Origin: Lysobacter arenosi
Lineage (GTDB): Bacteria; Pseudomonadota; Gammaproteobacteria; Xanthomonadales; Xanthomonadaceae
Direction of reading: 5' to 3'
Assembly: GCF_016613475.2 (NCBI RefSeq)
Contig: NZ_CP071517.1
Location: forward strand, 2,666,001-2,730,000
DNA length: 64,000 nucleotides
Shown: positions 49,600 to 57,431 of the stretch, one piece after another
Layout of the letters: each line of letters begins with the position of its first letter
Position numbering within the stretch: the first letter of the stretch is position 1
Program-made: the position numbers and the translations under genes
The notes under the pieces: generated by a model
Told to the model about the DNA's origin: nothing
The model's input: the letters and a program-made list of their open reading frames with translations, nothing else
The model's database searches: none

Positions 49600-49827
49600 A
49601 TGTCGCGATCGCTGCTGTGCGCGTTGATGGCGTTGGCCTTGCTGGCCGGGTGCTCCAAGCCGAAGCCGCCGGACAAGGACCGGCCGCCGGAGCCGCAGGC
49701 GACGCAGTTGCGCGACGCGATGCAGGCACCGCTCGAGCAGGCCAGGCAGGCCCAGGATGAAGCCAGGAAGGCCGCGGAGGAGCAGCGCGCGGCGATCGAT
49801 GCGGCCACGGACGCGAGTTCGAACTGA
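49600..49827 (+). CDS. Small lipoprotein with charged coiled-coil
   Basis: 75 residues. Signal MSRSLLCALMALALLAG with lipobox LLAGC (Cys18), then SKPKPPDKDRPPEP and a helical, heptad-like stretch rich in Ala, Glu, Gln and Arg (about 38-70) likely to form a coiled coil. The ATG has GAGGG upstream. It is probably membrane-anchored in the periplasm, like small structural lipoproteins. The longer in-frame open region upstream overlaps the SDR gene and is not used. A strong terminator follows. Confidence 0.85.
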   Translation: MSRSLLCALMALALLAGCSKPKPPDKDRPPEPQATQLRDAMQAPLEQARQAQDEARKAAEEQRAAIDAATDASSN

Positions 49828-49853
49828 GCGGCGACCCTCACTCATTGCAATGA

Positions 49854-49886
49854 AAAACGCCCGGCCAGGCCGGGCGTTTCTTTTTA
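49854..49886. terminator. Bidirectional intrinsic terminator
   Basis: AAAACGCCCGGCC-A-GGCCGGGCGTTT followed by CTTTTT: a 9- to 12-bp stem with a T run on the plus side and an A run on the minus side. It lies between the lipoprotein gene and the converging sppA. Confidence 0.9.
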
Positions 49887-49897
49887 CCGCTGCAGCA

Positions 49898-51781
49898 TCA
49901 CAAGCCGCAGAAGCAGTACGCCAGCGCCTTGACCGGCACGCCCCGCGTCGGCTGGATCGCGCCTTCGAGGAAGCGCAGGTCGGCCGCGGCCTGCGGCGAG
50001 GCCTTCGCCAACAGGCTGCGTGCAATGTCGGACTCACGCAGCCAGGCACCGCCGGCGCGACTGCCGATGAAGCCGGTGAAGAGGCGCTCGAACGGCGTCG
50101 CCGCCTTCTCGATGTAGCGCACGTGGTAGCTGTCCTTGTCGAGCTTGGCCTTGCTGGCGGCGAAATCGATTGCCTGTTGCAGGCCGCCCAGCTCGTCGAC
50201 CAGACCGCGCTCCTTGGCCTGCTCGCCGCTCCAGACGCGGCCGCGGGCGATCGAGTCGACCTGCTCGACCGGCTTGTTGCGGGCCGTGGCAACGCGACCG
50301 GTGAAGTCGCGGTAACCCTTGTCGATCACCGACTGGATCACCTGGCCGACTTCCGGCTGCAGCGGACGGGTGATGTCGAAGGCACCGGCGAAGCGCGTGG
50401 TGCCGACGCCATCGGAATGCACGCCGATCTTGTCGAGTGCGCGCGGAATGGTCGGGATGAGACCAAAGATGCCGATCGAACCGGTGATGGTCGAGGCATC
50501 GGCGTAGATGCGGTCGGCATCCATCGAGATCCAGTAACCACCCGAAGCGGCCAGGTCGCCCATCGACACCGACACCGGCTTGCCGGCCTTCTTCAGCGCG
50601 ACCACTTCGCGGCGGATCTGCTCGGAGGCGAACACTTCACCGCCCGGCGAATCCACGCGCAGCACCACCGCCTTCACGTTGTCGTCGTCGCGGGCTTCGC
50701 GCAGCAGGGCCGCGGTGGACTCGCCACCGACCGTGCCCGGCGGCTGCTCGCCGCCGCGGATCTCGCCTTCGGCCACGATCACCGCGACCTGCGGGCGACG
50801 CAGGTCGACCGCGTCCAGGCCACTGTCGAGCTGCGCCAGGTACTCGTCGAGCGAGGCCTGGCGGAAACCGCCTTCGGCGTCGTCGTCGGCGATGCCACGC
50901 TGCAACAGCAGGTCATCGACCTCTTCACGCGTCTTCAGGCCGTCGACCAGCTTGGTCTGCAGCGCGAACTTCGCCAGGTCGCCCTGGGCGCTGGCGATGC
51001 CGACCGGCATCTGCTCGATGCCCTGCGCCAGCTGCGCGGCGTCGAGCTTGCGCGCCTTGGCGACGTCGCCGAGGTAGCGTTGCCAGACGTCGCTCATCCA
51101 GAACAGGTCGGCTTCCTTCGCTTCCGGCGATGCCGCGTCGAGCACGTAAGGTTCCGCCGCCGACTTGTACTCGCCGACCTTGAACAGATGCACGTCGACG
51201 CCGAGCTTGTCCTGCAGGCCCTGGCGGTAATAGGTGCGGTAGCGGCCGAGGCCTTCCAGCAGCATCCCACCCATCGGGTCGAGGTAGACCTCGTTCGCCT
51301 GCGCGGCGAGCAGGTACTGCTTCTGATCCATCATCTCGGCGAAGGCGACGACCTGCTTGCCGCTGGCCTTGACCCGCGCCACGGCCTGCGCGACTTCGCG
51401 CAGCGAGGCGAAGCCACCGGCCTGCAGTTCGTCGAGGTCGAGCACGACGCGCTCGATCCGCTTGTCCTGGCGCGCCGCATCGAGTGCGCGCACCAGATCG
51501 CGCAATTGCACTTCGCCACCACGCTCGCCCAGGGCCTTGCCCAGCGCGCGCGTCAGCGGGTCGCTGCTGTACTGCTCGACCAGCGTGCCTTCCGGGGCGA
51601 TGACCAGCGTCGTGCGGTCGAGCAGCGGCTTGGTCCGCGGGCCGGAAAAGACGATCGCCAGGAACAGGAACAACAGGAAGAAGAACACCAGGTTGAAGAC
51701 CAACCGGCGGGTGAAGTTCATCGCATCCCACAGCCCGACGAAGAACCGGGTGATCGGGCCACGACGGGCAGTGTCATTCAT
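49898..51781 (-). CDS. sppA: Signal peptide peptidase SppA (67K type)
   Basis: 627 residues, the long double-domain form. A transmembrane helix at about 28-47 (VFNLVFFFLLFLFLAIVF) anchors it. The catalytic Lys206 is in KVGEYKSAAEPY of the first half and the nucleophile Ser412 in GDLAASGGYW of the second. VLRVDSPGGEVFASEQIRREV is the conserved second-domain strand. It digests leftover signal peptides in the inner membrane, active site to the periplasm. It is a single gene between a terminator and the MATE gene. Confidence 0.96.
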   Translation of the reverse strand: MNDTARRGPITRFFVGLWDAMNFTRRLVFNLVFFFLLFLFLAIVFSGPRTKPLLDRTTLVIAPEGTLVEQYSSDPLTRALGKALGERGGEVQLRDLVRALDAARQDKRIERVVLDLDELQAGGFASLREVAQAVARVKASGKQVVAFAEMMDQKQYLLAAQANEVYLDPMGGMLLEGLGRYRTYYRQGLQDKLGVDVHLFKVGEYKSAAEPYVLDAASPEAKEADLFWMSDVWQRYLGDVAKARKLDAAQLAQGIEQMPVGIASAQGDLAKFALQTKLVDGLKTREEVDDLLLQRGIADDDAEGGFRQASLDEYLAQLDSGLDAVDLRRPQVAVIVAEGEIRGGEQPPGTVGGESTAALLREARDDDNVKAVVLRVDSPGGEVFASEQIRREVVALKKAGKPVSVSMGDLAASGGYWISMDADRIYADASTITGSIGIFGLIPTIPRALDKIGVHSDGVGTTRFAGAFDITRPLQPEVGQVIQSVIDKGYRDFTGRVATARNKPVEQVDSIARGRVWSGEQAKERGLVDELGGLQQAIDFAASKAKLDKDSYHVRYIEKAATPFERLFTGFIGSRAGGAWLRESDIARSLLAKASPQAAADLRFLEGAIQPTRGVPVKALAYCFCGL

Positions 51782-51943
51782 TGCAAAGGCTCCTGGCGTA
51801 CGTTTCCAGCCTAATGGCAGGTGGCTTGGAATTCACCCGCCATTCGTAACACGGCCCACCGGCCCTCGGCGTGAGGCGTCCATGAGCGGCGCGAAACGGC
51901 GCGTGAAGCGATGGAGAAGAAATGGCGGCGGGCGCGGAAAAGC

Positions 51944-53326
51944 TCAAGGGCCGCGCATGACCAGCCGGTCGGGCTGGCTCGAGCGCAGGAACCGGGTGCA
52001 CAGCAGCAGCGCGGCCACGGTGAGTCCGGCAATCAGGCCGATCCACATGCCCTTGGGCCCCCAGCCCAGGCCCAGCCCGAGGCCGGCGCCGAGCGGCATG
52101 CCGATGCCCCAGTAGGCCATCGCCGCGAGCAGCATCGGCACCCGCGTGTCCTTGAGGCCACGCAGTGCCCCGGCGGACAGGACCTGCACACCGTCGGGGA
52201 ACTGGAACGCCGCCGCATACAGCAGCAGGGACGCGGCCAGCGTCGCCACCGCGGCGTCGCCGGTGTAGAAGCTGACCAGCAGGTCGTTGCCGGTCAGCAG
52301 CACCAGTCCGGAGAACAGCTGGGTGCCAATCACGATCGTGTAGCCGGCATAGGCGGCACGGCGCACCCCGGCGAAATCGCCGCGGCCCAGCGCATGGCCG
52401 ACACGCACGGTGGTCGCCTCGGCCAGGCCCATCGGCACCATGAAGCACAGCGTCGCCAGGTTGATCGCGATCTGGTGCGCGGCCGCCGGCACCTCGCCCA
52501 GGCGGCCCATCAACAGCGCGGTGGCTATGAACAGGCCGCCTTCCATCAACACCGTCACGCCGATCGGCAAGCCGGTGGCGAGCAGGCCGCGGATGATCGA
52601 CCACTCGGGCAGGTCGAAGCGCTCGAACAGCTTGAGGTCGGCGAAACGCTTGGACCGCCACAGCACGACCGCGAAGCCAATCGCCTGCATCCACAGCATG
52701 ATCGCCGAGGCCACGCCAAGGCCGCCGGCACCCATCTCCGGCAAGCCGAACTTGCCGAAGGTGAGCACGTAGCCGACCGGCAACAGCACCAGCAGGCCGC
52801 CGGCGCTCAACACCAGAGTCGGCAAAGTCCAGTGCAGGCCTTCGCTGAGATAGCGCATGCAGAAGAACAGCGTCAGCGCCACCACGCCCCAGCGGATGCC
52901 GTGAAGGAATGCGGTCGCGCCGGGAATGATCTCGGCGGTGATGCCCATCGGCGCCAGCGCCAGCGGGATGAAGGTCAGGAACGCGAACAGCACCAGCCCC
53001 AGCCCGAGAGCCAGCCACAGCGCCTGCCGGAACAGCGCACCGATCTGCTCGCGCTGGCCGGCGCCGTCGAGCTGCGAGACCGACGGCGGCACCGACAGCA
53101 GCGTGCCGATCGGCACCATCATCGGCAGCCACCACAGCGCGGTGCCGATGGTGACCGACGCCAGCGTGGTGGTGCTGTGGTGGCCGGCCAGGACGTTGTC
53201 GACGAAGGCGATCAGGCCGGTCGAAACGTGCCCGCCCACCAGCGGCGCGGCGAGGATGGCGGTGGTGCGGACTTCGCCGAGCAGCCCCTTGCGGGCGGGA
53301 ATGGCGAGGGAAGAAGGCGGGGACAT
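51944..53326 (-). CDS. MATE-family multidrug exporter (NorM type)
   Basis: 460 residues from the ATG at 53326. About 12 hydrophobic helices form two six-helix halves; LAAPLVGGHVSTGLIAFVDNVLAGH starts the first and LATGLPIGVTVLMEGGLFIATALLMGRLG the second. The motif AATTVRVGHALGRGD (here EATTVRVGHALGRGD) is typical of NorM-like cation-coupled exporters. Acts in the inner membrane; drug specificity is unknown. The open frame upstream of 53326 has no good start. It is divergent from the DUF3667 gene. Confidence 0.93.
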   Translation of the reverse strand: MSPPSSLAIPARKGLLGEVRTTAILAAPLVGGHVSTGLIAFVDNVLAGHHSTTTLASVTIGTALWWLPMMVPIGTLLSVPPSVSQLDGAGQREQIGALFRQALWLALGLGLVLFAFLTFIPLALAPMGITAEIIPGATAFLHGIRWGVVALTLFFCMRYLSEGLHWTLPTLVLSAGGLLVLLPVGYVLTFGKFGLPEMGAGGLGVASAIMLWMQAIGFAVVLWRSKRFADLKLFERFDLPEWSIIRGLLATGLPIGVTVLMEGGLFIATALLMGRLGEVPAAAHQIAINLATLCFMVPMGLAEATTVRVGHALGRGDFAGVRRAAYAGYTIVIGTQLFSGLVLLTGNDLLVSFYTGDAAVATLAASLLLYAAAFQFPDGVQVLSAGALRGLKDTRVPMLLAAMAYWGIGMPLGAGLGLGLGWGPKGMWIGLIAGLTVAALLLCTRFLRSSQPDRLVMRGP

Positions 53327-53483
53327 CGTTACAACCAGACGCACGACTGCGGCCGCGCGACCGAATCCGATGTCGGGCGCTGGCGCCGGGTCGCGGCGGG
53401 CCGCTATCTTAGCGGCTTGATCTGAACAGCTCGTTGCCATGGCGTGCACATGCCTTGGCGCCCAGGGGAGAGGGAAGTAACGA

Positions 53484-54980
53484 ATGAGCGCGAAAGGACA
53501 CGAAGTTCCCAGCCATTGCGAGAACTGCAATGCGCCCCTTGCTGGCCACTACTGCCATGACTGCGGGCAGTCGGTGGTCAATCCGGTACGCGATGCGGGG
53601 CATGCGCTGGAGGAAGTGTTCGAGTCGTTCTGGCACCTCGACGGCCGCATCTTCCGCACCCTGCGCGACCTGATCTTCCCGGGCCGCGTCGCCAACAACT
53701 ACCTCGCCGGGCAGCGCGCGCGCTACGTCGCGCCGCTGCGCCTGTTCCTGGTGCTGAGCGTGGTGACGTTCTTCTTCGCGCAGATGGTCATCCACGTGGA
53801 CAGCGGCGACAAGGCCAATCCGATGGTGCAGCTCGAGGATGGTGTCTCGAACAACAACAAGAATTCCGCCAAGCAGTCCAAGGCGTTTGCCAAGGCGAGC
53901 AGCATCGCCGACGTCGAACAGATCCGGCGCAAGAACCTGGCCGACCTGGCCGAGGCACGCGAGGCGATCCCGGCGGTGCTGCTGCACGCGCGCAAGGCGA
54001 TCGATGTTGCCGTTGACGACGTCAACCGCGCCGCCGACGGTCGCATCGAGGCGATCGGCCGCGAGCAGGGCATGAGCGCCGAACAGGTCACGGCGGCCAA
54101 GGTCGACGGCGCGCGCCGTGCCGCCGCCGCGATGGAGACGGCGAAGCAGAACCTGGAAAAGGCGGCCGACCTGGCGACGCTGCAACGCCTGCGCGAAGAG
54201 CGCCTGGCACCGCACCACGTCAAGCTGGCGACGTTGCCGGCGAATGCCGCGGCCGCTCGCCGCCATGAGCTCAACGAGATCCGCGACATCAACATCGCCG
54301 CCGGTTGCCGCGCCGCGCAGTTGCAGATCGCCGACGCGACCAGCACCGAAGGCGACCGCGTGCGCAAGGAATCGGAGGACGCGCGCATCTACGGCGACCC
54401 TGACTGCTATGACCGCCTGACCCTGTTCGGCAGCGAGGAACCCTGGGACGAGGAAACCAACCCGCTGGTCATCGGCTGGGCGCCGGCGTTCTTCAATCAC
54501 TGGATCAACCGCCAGATCGCGCACGGCCGTGAAAACGTCTCTCGCGCACAGAAGGAACCGGGCCTGTGGGTGCGCGCGCTGCTCGCCGCGGTGCCTTCGG
54601 CGCTGTTCCTGCTGGTGCCGGTGTTCGCCCTGCTGCTGAAGCTGGCCTACCTGGGTTCGGGTCGCCTGTACCTGGAGCACCTGGTCATCGCCCTCTACAG
54701 CCATGCCTACATGTGCCTGACGATGCTGGCGTTCTTCATCGTGATCGCGCTCGACAACGCGATCTCCCCGCACTGGGCCGGCTTCAGCTGGATCGGCGGC
54801 ACGCTCGGCACGCTGCTGTGGCTGTGGCTGCCGGTCTACCTGCTGCTGATGCAGAAGCGCGTGTACCGCAACGGCTGGCCGGTGACCGTGCTGCGCTACC
54901 TGGTGATCGGCAACCTGTACTTCGTGCTGCTCGCCTTCGCCGCCACTTTCCTCGCCCTGGCGAGCCTGGTGCGGATGTGA
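53484..54980 (+). CDS. DUF3667 zinc-ribbon membrane protein
   Basis: 498 residues. The N-terminal zinc ribbon has C12, C15, C24 and C27 (HCENCNAPLAGHYCHDCGQ), followed by the DUF3667 stretch with FESFWHLDGRIFRTLRDLIFPG and YVAPLRLFLVLSVVTFFFAQM. A long helical, coiled-coil-like middle of about 200 residues (about 125-300) is an insertion compared with typical members. Four hydrophobic segments fill the C-terminal third. Probably an inner-membrane protein of unknown function. AGGGAAG precedes the ATG, and the stop overlaps the next gene's GTG. Confidence 0.88.
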   Translation: MSAKGHEVPSHCENCNAPLAGHYCHDCGQSVVNPVRDAGHALEEVFESFWHLDGRIFRTLRDLIFPGRVANNYLAGQRARYVAPLRLFLVLSVVTFFFAQMVIHVDSGDKANPMVQLEDGVSNNNKNSAKQSKAFAKASSIADVEQIRRKNLADLAEAREAIPAVLLHARKAIDVAVDDVNRAADGRIEAIGREQGMSAEQVTAAKVDGARRAAAAMETAKQNLEKAADLATLQRLREERLAPHHVKLATLPANAAAARRHELNEIRDINIAAGCRAAQLQIADATSTEGDRVRKESEDARIYGDPDCYDRLTLFGSEEPWDEETNPLVIGWAPAFFNHWINRQIAHGRENVSRAQKEPGLWVRALLAAVPSALFLLVPVFALLLKLAYLGSGRLYLEHLVIALYSHAYMCLTMLAFFIVIALDNAISPHWAGFSWIGGTLGTLLWLWLPVYLLLMQKRVYRNGWPVTVLRYLVIGNLYFVLLAFAATFLALASLVRM

Positions 54981-55318
54981 GCACGGGCGGCGGCGAGGTC
55001 ACATACGAGGTCAACCTCGACCTCGATGCCGCGATCGCCGACGACTACCGCGCCTGGCTGCAGGCGCACATCGTCGAGATCCTCGCCCTGCCCGGCTTCC
55101 TCGCTGCGACCCTGTCGCAGCCGACGGAGCCGGCGGCGCCCCCGGGACGCGTGCTGCTGTGCGTGCAGTACACGCTGCAGGACGCCAGTTCGCTCGAGGC
55201 CTACCTGCGCGACCACGCGCCACGGATGCGCAGCGAAGGCACGGCGCGGTTCGGTGATTCGTTCCGCGCGCAATGGCGGGTGCTGGATGTGCTGGAGCGC
55301 TTCGCTCCGCGCTTGTAG
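54977..55318 (+). CDS. DUF4286 family protein
   Basis: 113 residues from the GTG at 54977, overlapping the DUF3667 stop (GTGA). EVNLDLDAAIADDYRAWLQAHIVEILALPGF, then the acidic-aromatic FGDSFRAQWRVLDVLE end are characteristic of DUF4286, a small ferredoxin-like alpha/beta fold. Soluble; function unknown. The last codons form part of a 30-base near-tandem repeat that continues past the stop. Confidence 0.85.
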   Translation: MSTGGGEVTYEVNLDLDAAIADDYRAWLQAHIVEILALPGFLAATLSQPTEPAAPPGRVLLCVQYTLQDASSLEAYLRDHAPRMRSEGTARFGDSFRAQWRVLDVLERFAPRL

Positions 55319-55353
55319 GGTTTGAAGCGCTTCGCTCCGCCTTTCCAGGTTTC
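55294..55353 (+). repeat. Near-tandem 30-base duplication across a stop codon
   Basis: Two 30-base units (55294-55323 and 55324-55353) share AGCGCTTCGCTCCGC. Each can fold a small GAGCG-CTT-CGCTC type hairpin. The first unit encodes the end of the DUF4286 protein (ERFAPRL); the second would encode KRFAPPFQ in the same frame after the stop. It may also help to end transcription. Confidence 0.7.
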
Positions 55354-55358
55354 GATCG

Positions 55359-55985
55359 TCAGTGCTGCATCTGCTGCCAGAGCCAGTCGCCGCGGCCATC
55401 GGCACCGGCGGCCAGCAGGCCGCGACGCAATGCTTCGCGCCGGGTCGGCGGGGTTCGTTGCGCGAGCACGCCCAGATCCTTGCGCTGCTGCGGCGTCATC
55501 GTCCGCAGCGCCTGCATCAGCGCCGCGTGTTCCTGCTCCGGCACCTGCGCCAGCAGCGGCTGCAACATGGCGTAGTCACCGCCAAGCGCGGGGCCGAGCA
55601 ACCAGCCACGACGTTCGCTGCGATCGAGCGCGTCGAACTGCGCCCGCCAGGCGCGCTGCTGCTCGGCTGGCATCGTCGCCAGCTGCGTGGCGGCCGCCTG
55701 GATGCGGACCTGGTCCTGCGCCGGTAGCGCACGCCAGGCCTGGTAACGCTCGCGAATCGCATCGCGTTCGCTTCGCGGCAGGGCATCCCATTGCGCCGCG
55801 CGTCGGGAATAGTCCGCGCGCTGCTGCGGCGACCAGGACGCCCACTGCTGCGTTTGCCGCTGCAATTGCGCGTGCGCTTTCGGTGGCAGCCTGGCCAGGA
55901 CGTCGCGCAGCTCCGGCGGGGTCGACCCGGCCGAAGTGATGGCCAGCAACAGCGCCAAGGGAAGGAGCCGACGGTTACGGCGCAT
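55359..55985 (-). CDS. Exported DUF3106 protein
   Basis: 208 residues. A short signal-like N-terminus (MRRNRRLLPLALLLAITSAGS) is followed by helical, Arg/Gln-rich repeats: QWASWSPQQRADYSRRAAQWDALPRSERDAIRERYQAWRAL, typical of DUF3106, continuing to about 170. The longer open frames over it are shadows. Its start overlaps the stop of the sigma-like gene by 11 bases, so the two are coupled. Probably periplasmic or membrane-anchored; it may oppose or assist the neighbouring regulator (inference). Confidence 0.82.
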   Translation of the reverse strand: MRRNRRLLPLALLLAITSAGSTPPELRDVLARLPPKAHAQLQRQTQQWASWSPQQRADYSRRAAQWDALPRSERDAIRERYQAWRALPAQDQVRIQAAATQLATMPAEQQRAWRAQFDALDRSERRGWLLGPALGGDYAMLQPLLAQVPEQEHAALMQALRTMTPQQRKDLGVLAQRTPPTRREALRRGLLAAGADGRGDWLWQQMQH

Positions 55986-56985
55986 CGGAGGACTCCGTCT
56001 CGGTCTCGCTGCCCGCCGGCGGTCCGGCCGCCGGAGACGGTGCGATCGCGTCGACTGGCGGCACGTCGGTGGGTGGCGTCGGCTCGGTCACGCCCGCGTC
56101 CTGTTGCGCGGCGTACCAGCTGTGGAACTCGAGGTCGCGGGCGTCTGCCTGCGCCTGCGGATCGGCCAGCAGGTCGAAGTCGCGGTGGGCGATCAGGGCG
56201 GTTTCGGGGGAATAGCGCGCGGCCGGCTCGTCGCCTTCCGGCAACGGTTCCACGCGAACGCGTTTCACGCCCGGCTCCAGGCCCAGCGCGCGCTGCCAGG
56301 GCGTCACCAGGTCGGGCCAGACGAAGCTGGCCGCCAGCGCCAGCACGCACGTCACCAGCAGCACCCACAGCGAGGCCATCAGCCAGCGCGGCCGTGGTCG
56401 CGCCACAGGCGTCGCGGCAGACGCCGATGCCGGTGCCGGACCGCGCATGACCGCGTCGCGGGCAGCGCTGAGCCGCACCAGGCGGTCGGTCGGCAGGGTC
56501 TTGATGCGGCGATGGATCTGCTCGCGCAGTCGCTGCCACGCCTCCGGATCGGCGCGGCCATCCTCGTGGTGCGGCAGCGCCCGCTGCAGCGCCAGGCGGA
56601 AGCTGGGCTGGGACACGCCCAGCACGGCCGCGCCCTCGTCTTCCGACAGCCCGGCGGCCACCCGCAGCAGCAAGGCCGCACGCGGGCCGCTGCCGAGCTC
56701 GCCAAGGCGGTCGGTCACATCGATCGGCAAGGCCACCGCAGTGCGGCTGCGCAGCTGCGGCTGGGCCAGCAGCAGGCTCCAGAACCGGGTCGGCCAGGCT
56801 GGCATTGCCAGCGACTCGGCCTCGCCCCGGAACTGCGCCATCGCCGCCGCCAGGGCGGCATCGCCCAGGCCGGCATCACCAGCCTGGAGCTCGGCCAGGA
56901 CCGCGCCACGACGCTCCACGCCGCGCAGGAACGCGGACAGTGCGGGGGGCGGAGTCGGGTTGTGGGAGGGGGAAGAAACGCTCAT
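55975..56985 (-). CDS. Membrane-anchored protein with sigma-region-4-like helix-turn-helix
   Basis: 336 residues from the ATG at 56985. The N-terminal ~165 residues are soluble with a sigma-70 region-4-like HTH at about 98-137 (LGSGPRAALLLRVAAGLSEDEGAAVLGVSQPSFRLALQRAL is the pattern). One transmembrane helix is at about 201-223 (WLMASLWVLLVTCVLALAASFVW), then an acidic, Pro/Thr-rich tail. Region 2 of sigma factors is absent, so it is not a complete sigma factor. It is coupled to the DUF3106 gene. A membrane-tethered regulator is the simplest reading; homologous pairs seem usual in this bacterial group. Confidence 0.75.
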   Translation of the reverse strand: MSVSSPSHNPTPPPALSAFLRGVERRGAVLAELQAGDAGLGDAALAAAMAQFRGEAESLAMPAWPTRFWSLLLAQPQLRSRTAVALPIDVTDRLGELGSGPRAALLLRVAAGLSEDEGAAVLGVSQPSFRLALQRALPHHEDGRADPEAWQRLREQIHRRIKTLPTDRLVRLSAARDAVMRGPAPASASAATPVARPRPRWLMASLWVLLVTCVLALAASFVWPDLVTPWQRALGLEPGVKRVRVEPLPEGDEPAARYSPETALIAHRDFDLLADPQAQADARDLEFHSWYAAQQDAGVTEPTPPTDVPPVDAIAPSPAAGPPAGSETETESSDAP

Positions 56986-57291
56986 CGGGACTGCATCACC
57001 ATGCCCCGCATCATAGCGATGACGACATGCCACAAAACCGCTTGACAACGCGCTAACACGTGCTCCGCAAAGCAGGACGCGGCCCGCACCCGAAAAGCGG
57101 TTGTGCACAGCAGTAATGGAATCGTCACGCCGGGACGCCTGACCCCGCCCCGTGACCGCATGACAGCGATGTTTCACAGCTAACTAATTGATTGAAAACA
57201 GAATAACCGCGTTGGCACTTTTTTCACCAACGTGGCCGCAAGGCCTGTTTTTCTGTAGTCGGACCAATCTGCCGACACACCATGCACAGAT

Positions 57292-57314
57292 TTATCCACA
57301 GGCGATGTGGATAA
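57292..57314. promoter_or_regulatory. Inverted pair of perfect DnaA boxes upstream of priA
   Basis: TTATCCACA at 57292-57300 and TGTGGATAA at 57306-57314 are both exact consensus DnaA boxes, facing each other across GGCGA. The site lies about 120 bases before priA in a comparatively A/T-rich 250-base gap. DnaA binding could control priA or the divergent sigma-like gene. Confidence 0.7.
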
Positions 57315-57344
57315 GGCCCAATTGTCTTTTACTTCCACCACTTG

Positions 57345-57360
57345 CGTGACTTTTGTCACA
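57345..57360. promoter_or_regulatory. Clp/CRP-like site upstream of priA
   Basis: CGTGACTTTTGTCACA matches TGTGA-N6-TCACA except for the first base; GTGAC-TTTT-GTCAC is a perfect palindrome. Xanthomonad Clp uses this consensus. It lies about 75 bases before the priA start. Confidence 0.5.
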
Positions 57361-57431
57361 GAGCGGGGAGCAATGCCCCGCAACTTTCCCCGGGCACCAT
57401 GCCTGCCCTCGTGCCTCGGTAGACTGCGCCG

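Larger units (their letters stand above)
56986..57431. other. Divergent regulatory region between sigma-like gene and priA
   Basis: 446 bases without a gene. Besides the DnaA-box pair and the Clp-like site it holds a TTGACA (57041-57046), an A/T-rich run around 57180-57200, and a hairpin GCGGGG-AGCAAT-GCCCCGC near 57363-57381. Composition is clearly lower in GC than the flanking genes. No small RNA could be identified. Confidence 0.5.

Noticed and set aside
57180..57431. Chromosomal origin of replication
   Set aside because: Only two DnaA boxes, no dnaA, dnaN or gidA nearby, and the A/T-rich part is short. Kept only as a DnaA-box pair.
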